Below are positions 17,454 to 27,023 of a stretch of DNA of 38,633 nucleotides, in pieces. The stretch spans positions 1 to 38,633 of the forward strand of contig NZ_LUKQ02000028.1 in assembly GCF_001647025.1 (NCBI RefSeq). Direction: 5' to 3'. Source of the stretch: Endozoicomonas atrinae (lineage in GTDB: Bacteria; Pseudomonadota; Gammaproteobacteria; Pseudomonadales; Endozoicomonadaceae). A program made the position numbers and the translations under genes. Position 1 is the first letter of the stretch. Each line of letters opens with the position of its first letter. The notes beneath the pieces are model-generated. The model was given only the letters and a program-made list of their open reading frames with translations. It was not told the DNA's origin and ran no database searches.

Positions 17454-18416
17454 ATGTTCCAACCACGGCATGTTTCAGGACTGTTTTGGGGAATCCTTGG
17501 CATCTGTTTAGTAGCGCTGATTTGTTCTCTTGTTATCTATGTCGCTAACGATCGAGAATGGATATTGCTTGATGAAAAAAACAGATCGGATTTTGGTGGA
17601 AGTTATATCCAATTATCGGATGGCTTTACCCATTATGAAATCAGTGGGCCGGAGAACGGACCGATGGTTGTGCTGGTTCATGGTGGAACGGTTCCCATGT
17701 TCCTGTGGGATAAACAGGTGGCGGCATTGACTGGTGCTGGTTTCCGAGTACTCAGGTATGACCAGTATGGGCGGGGTTATTCTGATCGACCGAATGTTGA
17801 ATATGACCGTGAATTGCACCAGAGACAACTTAAAGAGTTACTTGAAGCACTGTCGATAGATAAGCCTGTGACTCTTGTAGGTCAATCCTCAGGAGCGCCT
17901 GTAGTGGCTACCTTTACGGTTAGTAACCCTGATAGGGTAGAAAAACTGGTGCTAATTGCCCCTGTACTGGACTATGCAAAAGATGGAAGCGCGTTGAGAA
18001 AATACCATGTGCCTTTTTATGGTGAATGGCGTTTACGTGTTTTTCAGGTGCCGGATGCGGTAAAGAAAATCAGACGTTTTTTCAGCGACTCAGGAGCTGA
18101 TGACAGTTATGGTGATCGGTATGAGCAGCAAACTCAAATTATCGGTTTTGAACGCTTTTACCTGTCCTTAATAAGGAATGATTATTTGCTGGGCTATCAA
18201 GACATCTACCCGCAGTTAAATAATCTCCCGGTCTTGGTTCTATGGGGAAACCAAGATGAGGATGTGTCTCCAGAGGATATCAAACGCATACTCCAGCTTG
18301 TTAAACAGGCTAACTCTGTTGAGTTTAATGCTGGCCATGGTGTCAATATTGAAAAATCAGAGGAGGTAAATCGATCTATACTTGAGTTCCTGGGGAAAAA
18401 ATTAGCAAACTTCTAA
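17454..18416 (+). CDS. membrane-anchored alpha/beta hydrolase
   Basis: This 320-residue protein begins with one hydrophobic segment (about 9-30) that would anchor it in the inner membrane facing out. The alpha/beta hydrolase fold follows: the oxyanion HGG at 76-78, the nucleophile elbow GQSSG with Ser145, an acidic residue in WGNQDED (Asp268 or Asp270), and the catalytic histidine at about 295 (AGHGV). The substrate is unknown; esterase or lipase-like activity is likely. The ATG has a GAAGGAAT site. It lies between two direct repeats together with the next hydrolase gene, so the pair may have been gained together. Confidence 0.85.
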   Translation: MFQPRHVSGLFWGILGICLVALICSLVIYVANDREWILLDEKNRSDFGGSYIQLSDGFTHYEISGPENGPMVVLVHGGTVPMFLWDKQVAALTGAGFRVLRYDQYGRGYSDRPNVEYDRELHQRQLKELLEALSIDKPVTLVGQSSGAPVVATFTVSNPDRVEKLVLIAPVLDYAKDGSALRKYHVPFYGEWRLRVFQVPDAVKKIRRFFSDSGADDSYGDRYEQQTQIIGFERFYLSLIRNDYLLGYQDIYPQLNNLPVLVLWGNQDEDVSPEDIKRILQLVKQANSVEFNAGHGVNIEKSEEVNRSILEFLGKKLANF

Positions 18417-18530
18417 TAAATCCCGCTTCTCCAAAATAAACGCAAGTAGCACCATGGGTTACCGAAGGTAAGACTGCACTTTTTTGCACCTATTCTGAGT
18501 AACTTTCAAGTAGTTTATGAGGGTAGTTTT

Positions 18531-19538
18531 ATGCTAGAGGCTAGCAGCAGTAATGCTCTTTCGGCTTATGAATTACAGGGGACAAACTCATATCCTGCTG
18601 ATCCTTCTCGAAAAAAATGGGGGCAACGAGATATATCAGTCATTGAGCCAGATCATCTAATACTTTCAGGTGACTCTCATTTCGATTGTCATAGCTGGAA
18701 TGGTTGTGGTCCTAATACTGTTGGTCAGTTCATCAATGAGATGGTGAATCCAGGAGAGGAGTGTATTGAGGGGCAGCTTAAGCTGCCACGTAATATTATT
18801 AAAGAGGTAAAGCTGGTAAGAAATGGAGCTAACGTTTTAGTTGATGATCGATCTCTGGAAGAAACGACAACGACATCTTTGTTAGCAGCGCTAAAAAGTG
18901 AGGATGGTTATTTAAAAATTCGCAATCATAATGGACCCTTTTATTGTACGGACAGAGAATTTTACTGTGTGGACTATGATTCCACCCAGCCGTACTCCAC
19001 TCGTTTGAAGGAATATTGCGATACAGGAGGGGAGGGTCCAAAAGAGCCCAAAGTTAATGTACAAAAAGATATTAAAGGTAGCTATGTGTTTGTCAGTGCT
19101 GGTGGGAATGATGTGGTAAACAACGGAGGCCTTCCTGTTGGTCCTTGGACTCTGCGAAATAACTTAGTTTCCATTGCCTGTCGATATAGGGAGTTAGGAG
19201 CCAGAAAAGTCAACTATGTTGCGCCGTATACGATGACGCCTCCGCTGGATGGATCCTGGTCATTAAGGTGGGGAGCACTATATCTGAGCTCTGCGTTAAT
19301 AAATGGCGCAGCAAGTATAGGTAAGCGATTTTTACTGCCTTCTCTGAAACCCGCATTTGATGAAGTTATTGATCTGTCTGATTTTGATAATAGTCATCGC
19401 AGACCTGATTATGGGTGTACCATTCCTGAGCCAACGATTAAGGGGGCAAAAGAAATCGCGGAGCGAATTGTTAAAGTCTATGAAACACAAAGCAGGTCGG
19501 TCGCACAGGAGACTAGAATTTTTATGGATGGAATTTGA
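18531..19538 (+). CDS. SGNH/GDSL-family hydrolase
   Basis: The 335-residue protein has the motifs of SGNH esterases: block I SGDSH with Ser49, block III GGND at 191-194, and a candidate DxxH (DNSH, 286-289) as the Asp-His pair. A long insertion with several cysteines (about 75-175) separates blocks I and III. No signal peptide is visible, so it is cytosolic or exported by another route. The ATG has a GAGGGTAG site. The last seven residues are encoded inside direct repeat copy B, so the present C-terminus was probably created by the recombination that put the gene here. Confidence 0.78.
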   Translation: MLEASSSNALSAYELQGTNSYPADPSRKKWGQRDISVIEPDHLILSGDSHFDCHSWNGCGPNTVGQFINEMVNPGEECIEGQLKLPRNIIKEVKLVRNGANVLVDDRSLEETTTTSLLAALKSEDGYLKIRNHNGPFYCTDREFYCVDYDSTQPYSTRLKEYCDTGGEGPKEPKVNVQKDIKGSYVFVSAGGNDVVNNGGLPVGPWTLRNNLVSIACRYRELGARKVNYVAPYTMTPPLDGSWSLRWGALYLSSALINGAASIGKRFLLPSLKPAFDEVIDLSDFDNSHRRPDYGCTIPEPTIKGAKEIAERIVKVYETQSRSVAQETRIFMDGI

Positions 19539-19684
19539 AGTGTCTGAAAAGGGAGAGGCCCCAAAGAACCAAAGGTATACTCTTGACTTACATATTAGGG
19601 ATCAGCTTTATCAATGAATATTGCAAACTGACTGTCAGGAAGTAAAGTCTGAGTTTCTCCAGCGGTTAGGCACCCTGTGAATAA
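19518..19684 (+). pseudogene. degraded copy of the 97-aa gene (repeat copy B)
   Basis: In one frame this reads LWMEFEVSEKGEAPKNQRY and on to a premature TGA at 19615-19617, then continues with recognisable residues (QTDCQEV, EFLQRL). It lacks the first third of the intact gene at 16963 and overlaps the 3' end of the SGNH gene. The homology carries on into non-coding sequence up to about 19822, just before the TrmK-like gene. Confidence 0.7.
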
Positions 19685-19835
19685 GCAATATAGAGGTTGG
19701 ATATGGAGAATAGGTTTTCATGTTTTTTGAAGATAACCGTGCATATTTTTATCTTGTAACCCTGCTTTACTCCCAACCGGCCAACACAATCATTACAATC
19801 CCTCCTTATTCACCATTCGGTTCATCGGGCAGGTT

Positions 19836-20525
19836 GTGTCATTGAAACTTAGCAAACGACTCAAACAGATCAATTCCATGGTGAAACCTGGATACACCCA
19901 TATCTGGGACTGCTGCTGTGACCATGGTTTTCTGGGGGCAGCAATGTTATCAATGCAGGCTGCTGAGTGTATTCATTTTGTGGATATTGTGCCTGAATTG
20001 ATGGCGGAGCTGGATCGTAAACTGGAACGCTTTTTTCCAAACATGAGCTCAGTCTGGGAAACCCATTGTCTGGATGTAAAAGCCTTACCGCTGGATCAGT
20101 ATCAGGGTCGGCACCTGGTGATTATTGCCGGTGTGGGTGGTGATTTGATGGTTCAGTTTATCCATGCGTTGGTTCAGCAGTATCCGGGTCATTCCATTGA
20201 TTTCCTGCTTTGTCCTGTTTATCACCAGTTTATGGTGCGGCACCAGCTGATTGAGCTCAACTTCAGCCTGAAGCAGGAAGTGCTGGTGGAAGAAAACCAG
20301 CGCTTCTATGAGATTTTGTTGGTGTCTTCGGTCAGTGATGGACAATCAACAATCAGCCCCTTTGGTGATGATATCTGGAAGGCCGATACCGCAGGGCAGG
20401 CTGAAGTGGCCAGACGGTATCTCAACAAAACGATCGCTCATTACCAGAGAATTCAACGAGGCTGCGTCGATAACGTCCAGTCCATTATTGATGGGTATCA
20501 GCGTGTGATGATTGTTGAGCCGTGA
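19836..20525 (+). CDS. TrmK-like tRNA (adenine22-N1) methyltransferase
   Basis: The protein (229 residues) matches the COG2384/TrmK family: short N-terminal LSKRLKQINSMV, a SAM motif region WDCCCDHGFLGAAM at about 24-37 with the family DHG, and an IIAGVGGDLM segment resembling the family's GMGG motif. The usual ADIGTDHG of the Gram-positive enzymes is replaced by WDCCCDHG. The start is GTG with an AGG just upstream. Its activity on A22 of tRNA is inferred from the family. Confidence 0.75.
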   Translation: MSLKLSKRLKQINSMVKPGYTHIWDCCCDHGFLGAAMLSMQAAECIHFVDIVPELMAELDRKLERFFPNMSSVWETHCLDVKALPLDQYQGRHLVIIAGVGGDLMVQFIHALVQQYPGHSIDFLLCPVYHQFMVRHQLIELNFSLKQEVLVEENQRFYEILLVSSVSDGQSTISPFGDDIWKADTAGQAEVARRYLNKTIAHYQRIQRGCVDNVQSIIDGYQRVMIVEP

Positions 20526-20719
20526 ACTGTTTTCATACTCACCGTCTTTCAAAGAACGATTTTGCTGGCATCGCTCTCTCTTTTGCCGCCGTGTAGCGAC
20601 TTGAAATCCTTTGGGTATATTCTTTAGCGGTCTATTCTGATCTTTATCGATAATTTGTGAACCCGATCCTTTTATTGCTATTGCCTTGTTAATCAATAGC
20701 TTATAAAAAGCGCGGGTAA

Positions 20720-22944
20720 ATGAAATGTGTAAGGAACAGAAATTTGTTCAAGCGTAAATTATTACAACTGGCTACTTCCGCCGTACTGGCTGCAATGGGT
20801 GCGACCGCACAGGGCTCTACTTTTCAGGCCAGTGGTTCGGCCATGGTCAATCCGGACAGTGGCGTGGTTGTGGGCTACTGGCACAACTGGTGCGATGGCT
20901 CGGGCTATCAGGGTGGTAATGCTCCCTGTGTGAAACTGGATCAGGTTGACCCCATGTACAATGTGGTCAACGTCTCGTTTATGAAAGTGTACGACACGGC
21001 TGCAGGTCGAATTCCAACATTCCACCTGGATCCGGCCATTGGTCTTTCTGAGCAACAGTTCATTAATCAGATTGCTGAGCTGAATAATCAGGGCCGCTCT
21101 GTGCTGATTGCCCTGGGCGGTGCTGATGCCCATGTTGAATTGCAGGCTGGTGATGAACAGCCTTTTGCGGATGAGATCATCCGGCTGACTGACTACTATG
21201 GCTTTGATGGTCTGGATATCGACCTGGAGCAGGCTGCTGTTACCGCGGCAGATAATCAGACAGTAATTCCAGCAGCGCTGCGCATTGTGAAAGACCATTA
21301 CAAAGCGCAGGGTAAAAACTTCCTGATCACCATGGCGCCGGAGTTTCCTTACCTGATCGATAGTGGCAAGTTTATCTTGAAAATCTCGAAGGTTATTACG
21401 ACTGGATCAACCCTCAGTTTTACAACCAGGGTGGCGATGGTATCTGGATTGATGGGATTGGCTGGATTGGTCAGAACAACGACGCATTAAAAGAAGAGTT
21501 TATTTATTACATCTCGGACTCTCTGGTAAACGGCACCCGTGGTTTTCATAAGATTCCACACTCCAGACTGGTTTTCGGTATTCCAACCAGTAATGATGCC
21601 GCTGCTACTGGTTTTGTCAAAGACCCTCAGGACCTATACAACGCCTTCAAGCGCCTTGAATCACAGGGGCAGGGGCTGCGTGGTGTGATGACTTGGTCGA
21701 TCAACTGGGATATGGGCACCGACGCCTCCGGTAACGCTTACAATGAGCAGTTTATTAAAGACTACGGTCCATTTATCCACAGCAACTCACCAACGCCACC
21801 GCCGGTTGAGGGTAAGCCGGTATTGAAAGGGGTTCAGAATGTCCGTGTTCTGCATCGCAGTGATTTTGATGCCATGGCCGGAGTCTCTGCCATTGATAAT
21901 GAAGATGGTGACCTGACGGGGGAAATCCGCATTGACGGTTATGTCGATACCCACGAGATAGGCACCTATGCTCTCACTTATCGTGTAACGGACAGTGATG
22001 GTAATACAACGCCTGCCGTTCGTTCTGTGGAGGTGTACAGTCTGAAGCCCGTTTTCTCCGGGGTAGACAACACAATTATCCAGCTCAATACCCCATTTGA
22101 TGAAATGGCGGGTGTTACGGCTACCGATGCTGAAGACGGTGATCTGACATCGTTAATCCGTGTGTCAGGTTCTGTAAATACGTCCGTTGTTGGTGTTTAT
22201 AGCGTGAACTATTCCGTGACCGACAGTGCGGGTCAGGCGGTTTCTGCTGAGCGGAAAGTCACCGTATCGGATGGCACCAGCTGCGCTAACCCCTGGGATG
22301 CAGGCACCATCTATTTGAAAGGCGATGAGGCTTCTCATAACGGAAGTCTGTGGCAGGCCGGCTGGTGGACCCAGGGTGAAGAGCCAGGTACGACCGGAGA
22401 GTGGGGCGTATGGCGTAAAGTCTCTGACAGTTCCTGCGGTGGCAGCGGTCAGCCAGATCCTGACGCTGAAATCACCGTTTCCGGTGTTGCTGCTGAATAC
22501 ACAGCGGTTGATGGTCTGGTGAACCTCTCGCTGCAGATTGCTGTGAATGAAGCCATGGATCTGCATGCGGTGATCACGGACTCAAGCGGCAATGTGGTCA
22601 GCAATGCCAGTCTTTCCGTAACGGGCAACAGCAACCTTGCGATGAGCATCAGTAATGCGGAAGCGGGCCGCTATACCCTGAAGGTAAACGGAACCACTGC
22701 AGACGGAGAAACGGCAAGCTATGAGGCTGGCTTTACGGTGAAGGTCGAAGGCGGTGTCACACCACCTCCGGGTGAGTACCCTCTGTACGATGCCAATGCC
22801 AGCTATGCAGCGGGCGATATCGTGGTTGGCAGCGATAATGCCCTCTACGAGTGTAAGCCCTGGCCCTACACGGCCTGGTGTTCCAGCCCGGCCTATGCGC
22901 CAGGGAGCAGCCAGTACTGGCAGGATGCCTGGATCAGGTTGTAA
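20720..22944 (+). pseudogene. secreted GH18 chitinase, broken by a frameshift
   Basis: The first frame (20720-21490) has a signal peptide, then a GH18 barrel with the catalytic DGLDIDLE at residues 163-170 (Glu170). Near 21371-21373 (a T-run, AAGTTTATC) the homology moves to the -1 frame, which reads EGYYDWINPQFYNQGGDG, the next conserved barrel motif, and stays open to 22944. Loss of one T explains it. The second part carries two repeated Ig-like domains (DFDAMAGV and PFDEMAGV, about 21814-22260), a chitin-binding CBM5/12 domain (about 22280-22430), a GbpA-like module, and a second chitin-binding domain at the C-terminus. Without the shift it would be about 740 residues. It may be a pseudogene or an assembly error. 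Confidence 0.85.
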
Positions 22945-22958
22945 TTTTTGGTCAATAG

Positions 22959-22990
22959 AAAGCGGTGAGTGATTACCGCTTTTCTTTCTT
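22959..22990 (+). terminator. Rho-independent terminator of the chitinase gene
   Basis: AAAGCGGT (22959-22966) and ACCGCTTT (22975-22982) form an 8-bp stem followed by TTCTTTCTT. It lies 14 bases past the chitinase stop. Confidence 0.88.
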
Positions 22991-23066
22991 GTAAGAAAGT
23001 TTCAGGATAGCTGATTTGTATAAAGTACTATGCTGCTTCGTTTTACCCAGTTAAATATAAGATGAT

Positions 23067-23669
23067 ATGAAAAGCACTATTGAGAATGGCGCAGAATACC
23101 TGTCCACAACCTTCAGCGATGGTGACTTTGCCCATGGGAAATTCCAGGGGATCGAGTTCGATGCCTGTACCTTTGTGAACTGTGATTTCAGCGAGGTGTT
23201 GTTTGAAAAGTGCCGCTTTATTGATTGTGAATTTGAAAAGTGCAATCTCAGTCTGGTTAAGTTGAACTACAGCCGTTTTTCTGATGTTGCTTTCAAAAGC
23301 AGCAAGCTGGTTGGTGTTGATTGGACTAAAGCGGCCTGGCCCAATATCTCAGTGGCCTCACCCATCGCGTTTTTCCAGTGCATTCTGAATGATTCATCCT
23401 TCTTTGGTCTGGATCTGGCTGAGATCAGGATGGAAGCGTGTAAGGCACATGACGTTGATTTCAGGGAGGGCGATTTCCGTGATGGCGTATTTGATTATAC
23501 CTACTTTACCCATAGCCTGTTCAGTAACACTGATCTGACGTCTGCCAGCTTTGCCGAGTCGGCCGGCTACGACATCGATATTCATGCAAATAAGATTAAA
23601 AATGCCCGATTTTCACGTCATGAGGCGATCCGGTTGCTGGCCAGTCTGGATATTGAGTTGCTGGATTGA
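23067..23669 (+). CDS. pentapeptide-repeat protein
   Basis: The 200-residue protein is built of tandem five-residue A(D/N)LxF-type repeats, clearest at about 30-75 (CTFVNCDFSEVLFEKCRFID) and 120-165 (VDFREGDFRDGVFDYTYF). These fold as a right-handed square helix. The C-terminal helix (HEAIRLLASLDIEL) is typical of a widespread gammaproteobacterial subgroup. Some relatives (Qnr, McbG, MfpA) mimic DNA and protect gyrase; this protein's target is unknown. The ATG is preceded by a weak AAGATG. Confidence 0.88.
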   Translation: MKSTIENGAEYLSTTFSDGDFAHGKFQGIEFDACTFVNCDFSEVLFEKCRFIDCEFEKCNLSLVKLNYSRFSDVAFKSSKLVGVDWTKAAWPNISVASPIAFFQCILNDSSFFGLDLAEIRMEACKAHDVDFREGDFRDGVFDYTYFTHSLFSNTDLTSASFAESAGYDIDIHANKIKNARFSRHEAIRLLASLDIELLD

Positions 23670-23794
23670 GATGCATATGTCTGAGGTCTACCTCACAACC
23701 TTGACTGCGTTGTTTTGTCAATGCAGAGTGTGTGAGGTGTGCAATGTGGCGTTTAAGCCATGTTGAGTTATCCAAATGATAACAAAAGGACTTT

Positions 23795-24187
23795 ATGCAT
23801 ATTTATAACATCAAAAAATATTCATGGTTTTTGATTCTTGTTTTAGGTGTTGCCCTTTATTTTGTGGAGCCAGCTATTCGTGGGGAGGTAAGGCAGGGGA
23901 CTCCGGGAGCTACATCCCGTGGATCTTTTTCTATCACTTTGAAAGTAGAGCCCTGTGTTCAGGAGATTGTTAAGCCCGATCCTGATAATCCAGAGAAACG
24001 CTGTTTTTCATCCCCTGGTATTCACTCCGTTGTGATTAGTTGTGAAAGTGATCCTGCTACGAGCTTTGTAGTCTATCCAGAGGAGGATCAGTTCTGTCTT
24101 AGTGAAGAGCTTCAGGATGCTTTTATCAAAAGCTTTAAGCAGCAAAAGTATCCTGGCAATGAGCCTATCATTATTGCTCCTGAATGA
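23795..24187 (+). CDS. hypothetical exported protein (130 aa)
   Basis: A hydrophobic segment at about residues 11-29 (FLILVLGVALYFV) indicates a signal peptide or membrane anchor. The mature part has four cysteines and begins with TSRGSFSITLKVEP, which resembles the first beta strand of many small exported gammaproteobacterial proteins. A clear AAAGGA site precedes the ATG by 5 bases. I cannot assign a function. Confidence 0.7.
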   Translation: MHIYNIKKYSWFLILVLGVALYFVEPAIRGEVRQGTPGATSRGSFSITLKVEPCVQEIVKPDPDNPEKRCFSSPGIHSVVISCESDPATSFVVYPEEDQFCLSEELQDAFIKSFKQQKYPGNEPIIIAPE

Positions 24188-24365
24188 TGATCAGATATGT
24201 TCCTGAACTAAGAGTAATTTAATACGGCGCCCGAAGTAACGGGTGATCAGGTATGTTTATAACTCAATGCAGTAGGAAGGTCTTTCCGGGGATGGTCTAT
24301 AGTACATGACACCTGTTTGGTAAAAATATCCGCATTAAGCACGATCCCTAGAGGAATTCGTCTCG

Positions 24366-25178
24366 ATGAGTGTATTAGATATTGCAAAAGAAACTGGTGT
24401 TACCACTGCTGTATTGAATAACCCGCCTGCCAATGTACTCACCATTGACCTGATCAATGAGGTCAACCAGTTCCTTGCTTCTGTGGATAAGGATCCGGAC
24501 ACAAAAGTTGTGATCTTCAAATCTGCAAACCCACTGTTCTTCTCTGCCCATTTTGATTTGAATCTTATCAATGGTACTCCGGATGGACAGGCAGGCTGCA
24601 TGGCATTCAGCCAGATGATTAAGAAACTGAAACAGCTCAAGCCGCTTTCCATTGCCATTGTGGATGGGTGTGCACGCGGTGGTGGCGATGAGTTTGTGAT
24701 GGCCTGTGACCTGTCGTTTGGTACAGAGAATGCCGTCTTTGCCCAGCCGGAAATCGGCGTCAATATTCCCACCGGAGGGCAGGGTGGTGTGCAATACACC
24801 CGTCGTATGGGGCGCAGCAAAGCGCTGCAGTCTTTATTAACCGGGCGTGATCATTCTGCCCAGGAAGCTGAGCGCTTAAACATTATTACCAAATATGTAC
24901 CCAAAGCGGAGATGGATCGTTTTCTTAATGATCAGCTTGCCATTATTAACAGCCTCGATCTTCGTGATATCGCCATGTATAAGGATATTGTGGCCGCGTC
25001 TATTCTTGATGAAGAGGCGGGTGTGGAGCTGGAGCTTAAATACTTTCTGGATCGTGCCAGAGAGGAAAAATCGCAGACCATTTTCAAGGCATTCCTGAAC
25101 AATGGCGGTCAGACGGAGCGGGAAGCTACCGACTTTATGGGGATTTTTGCCGACACCGTGGCTGAGTTGAGCCGATAG
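24366..25178 (+). CDS. enoyl-CoA hydratase/isomerase family protein
   Basis: This 270-residue crotonase-fold protein has both oxyanion-hole segments, FFSAHFDLN (about 58-66) and CARGGGDEF (102-110). The first catalytic glutamate is kept in QPEIGVNIPTGG (Glu129). The position of the second glutamate of true hydratases appears to be Gln (KALQSLLTG), so hydration of enoyl-CoA is uncertain; other crotonase activities such as isomerase or hydrolase are possible. An AGAGGAATT site lies before the ATG. No beta-oxidation genes are nearby. Confidence 0.88.
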   Translation: MSVLDIAKETGVTTAVLNNPPANVLTIDLINEVNQFLASVDKDPDTKVVIFKSANPLFFSAHFDLNLINGTPDGQAGCMAFSQMIKKLKQLKPLSIAIVDGCARGGGDEFVMACDLSFGTENAVFAQPEIGVNIPTGGQGGVQYTRRMGRSKALQSLLTGRDHSAQEAERLNIITKYVPKAEMDRFLNDQLAIINSLDLRDIAMYKDIVAASILDEEAGVELELKYFLDRAREEKSQTIFKAFLNNGGQTEREATDFMGIFADTVAELSR

Positions 25179-25316
25179 TCTCAGGGCAGAAATTAAGGGC
25201 TCCCATAAATGCTTATGAGGGGGCAATGCCAGTAGAGTCAATACTTGCCTCTGACCCATTGATCCACTCTGGGAGCCTGAGCATGCTGTGGGGATTCTTT
25301 TTTGAACCACAGAGCT

Positions 25317-25364
25317 CACAAAGAGCACAAAGGAAAAGAAAATCCCTTCTTTGTGCTCTTTGTG
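25317..25364. repeat. palindromic CACAAAGAGCACAAAG repeat
   Basis: A 16-bp arm CACAAAGAGCACAAAG at 25317-25332 is perfectly inverted at 25349-25364, with a 16-base loop. It belongs to a dispersed family common in bacterial genomes whose translations read like NHKEHKEHKE or FVLFV. A lone arm occurs at 11908. It lies between the convergent crotonase and rlmF genes, where it may act as a transcript end. Confidence 0.75.
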
Positions 25365-25408
25365 ATTCAATCGATAACCCATGCAAACAGGGCGTCAATT
25401 CTTAATGT

Positions 25409-26425
25409 TTACATCCCCCAACGCTTTTCTCTCCATTGTATTTGCTGTTCTTCCGATAGAAATGTCCATGCCACAATACGAGTCATCTTTTGCCCCTGCA
25501 CCATTTTAATCGTGCGGACATCAACGGCATTCACTTGCCTGAGGGATTTATACAGTGCTGGCAAGTTTTCCTGCTTAGACACAAGAGTCGAAAACCAGAA
25601 GCAATTTTCAGGCTTTGCTGAGCTTTCGGCAATCATTCGCTGAATAAATCCAGCCTCACCACCAGGGCACCAGAGCTCTGCTTTTTGACCACCGAAGTTC
25701 AAAACGGGCTTAATGGCATGGTTTCTTGAGGAAAGACCTCTATTCCTGGCGCTGCCTTTCTTACTTGCATTGGCCCTCAGGTTGCGAACCTTGCGCTCAG
25801 ACCCTGCTGTTGCTTCTTCTAATGATGCATGGAATGGAGGGTTACACAGGGTGAAATCAAAGACATCGTGATCGTTTATTATCCCGATAAAAATATTATC
25901 TGGGTTTTTCTGCAGCTGGCACTGAATAGCACCGGCCAATGAACGGTTAGATTCAACAATCAGTGTTGCTGATTTTACTGATAATGCATCAATATCTGAG
26001 CCTGTAAAACGCCAGCCATAAGTTCGATGTCCAATGATCGGATAAACGCAATTAGCACCCATGCCAATGTCCAGGCCACGGATATGCTTGCCTTGAGGAA
26101 TAACCCCTTTGTTAGAGGCGGCTAATAAATCAGCCATATGGTGAATATAGTCAGCACGACCGGGTATTGGTGGGCACAAGTAACCTGGTGGGATATCCCA
26201 GTTCTCGACCTTATAAAAATGCTGTAATAAGGCTTTATTCAGCATTTTTACCGCAGCAGGATCGGAAAAATCAACCGACAGATTACCAAATTGATTTTTG
26301 GCCACAAACGGGGCTAAGCCGGGGCAGCTTACTATCAACGCATCAAAATCATAACGTTGATTATGAAGGTTGCGAGGGTGCAGGCCTTCTTTCTTCTGCG
26401 TTGGCTGGTTTTTCTTTTGGGCCAT
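25409..26425 (-). CDS. rlmF: 23S rRNA (adenine1618-N6)-methyltransferase RlmF
   Basis: RlmF methylates N6 of A1618 in 23S rRNA using SAM. The protein (338 residues) opens with a Lys/Gln-rich tail and then [13 protein letters not shown], typical of the family. SAM motif I is [12 protein letters not shown] at 118-129, and the catalytic NPPF is at 195-198. The family's [13 protein letters not shown] segment follows. Length is normal. It stands alone on the minus strand. Confidence 0.96.
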   Translation of the reverse strand: MAQKKNQPTQKKEGLHPRNLHNQRYDFDALIVSCPGLAPFVAKNQFGNLSVDFSDPAAVKMLNKALLQHFYKVENWDIPPGYLCPPIPGRADYIHHMADLLAASNKGVIPQGKHIRGLDIGMGANCVYPIIGHRTYGWRFTGSDIDALSVKSATLIVESNRSLAGAIQCQLQKNPDNIFIGIINDHDVFDFTLCNPPFHASLEEATAGSERKVRNLRANASKKGSARNRGLSSRNHAIKPVLNFGGQKAELWCPGGEAGFIQRMIAESSAKPENCFWFSTLVSKQENLPALYKSLRQVNAVDVRTIKMVQGQKMTRIVAWTFLSEEQQIQWREKRWGM

Positions 26426-26621
26426 TACACGTTACCAATGGGGTATGATTTCATAGAACTGGATAGTTAACAGCCGATGGGTGTTCGGGTATCGTGCAGG
26501 CGCTGAACACGTTAATCACAAAGCTGTTAATAAAAGCAGAGGGCTATCTTGAGTCTTGCATTTCTTCAAAATTAAAGGCTATTCGACCTTGATTTTGTGA
26601 TCAACAGGCATAAGCCATGCT

Positions 26622-26924
26622 TCATGACAACTCACTTATCCACCCCCGTCCTGTTTCTGTCAGAACGTATCGCTCCTGCGCAAACGGCTTGTGGATAAAA
26701 CCTATCGCTTTTTTGTTTTTCCCGGATGCTAGCGCCAGCATCCTCAGCAACTCCCTGACTTTATCTGGTCCGAAGCCGGTTCTCTTGCACAATTCCTCAA
26801 GACTCATTGGAGACTCTTTTAAAATCAGCAGGATAACAAGCTGAGCCATGGTAATGTTGTAGTTGTGGGAAATACTGATGTATTTTTCCAGCTTTGCCAG
26901 ATTGTCAATCAGCTGCGTGGTCAT
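26622..26924 (-). CDS. MarR-like winged-helix protein
   Basis: The 100-residue product begins MTTQLIDNLAKLEKYISIS and contains a helix-turn-helix-like stretch (ITMAQLVILLILKESPMSLEELCKRTGFGPDKVRELLRML) followed by a wing and a typical TETGR end. It resembles MarR-type regulators but is shorter than usual. I prefer the ATG at 26924 over a TTG 63 bases upstream, as that earlier start falls among DnaA-box sequences. The upstream region holds a cluster of DnaA boxes, so DnaA may control it. Confidence 0.65.
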   Translation of the reverse strand: MTTQLIDNLAKLEKYISISHNYNITMAQLVILLILKESPMSLEELCKRTGFGPDKVRELLRMLALASGKNKKAIGFIHKPFAQERYVLTETGRGWISELS

Positions 26925-26974
26925 TGGGTAAGATACCTGAAGAAAATCTGCCTGTTGTCGTGTTGCTCTGCTGA

Positions 26975-27023
26975 TTATCCACAACAAACCATTCAGAATT
27001 TATGTGGACAATCTTGTGGATAA
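26975..27023. promoter_or_regulatory. cluster of DnaA boxes
   Basis: Three DnaA-box-like 9-mers lie within 49 bp: TTATCCACA at 26975-26983 (exact), TGTGGACAA at 27003-27011 (one mismatch, reverse) and TGTGGATAA at 27015-27023 (exact, reverse). A further exact box is at 26690-26698 and a one-mismatch box at 26636-26644, both inside the adjoining gene. An AT-rich, GATC-containing stretch follows at about 27031-27100. Confidence 0.65.

Noticed and set aside
12502-20000. Genomic island integrated at the 3' end of ssrA
   Set aside because: No integrase and no repeated copy of the tmRNA 3' end were seen downstream, so integration there is not supported.
21365-21390. Programmed ribosomal frameshift in the chitinase
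   Set aside because: The site is a short T-run with no convincing slippery heptamer and stimulatory structure; a single-base loss is simpler.
25302-25643. 113-codon frame starting NHRAHKEHKGKENPFF-like
   Set aside because: Its start is the translation of a dispersed palindromic repeat and the rest is antisense to rlmF.
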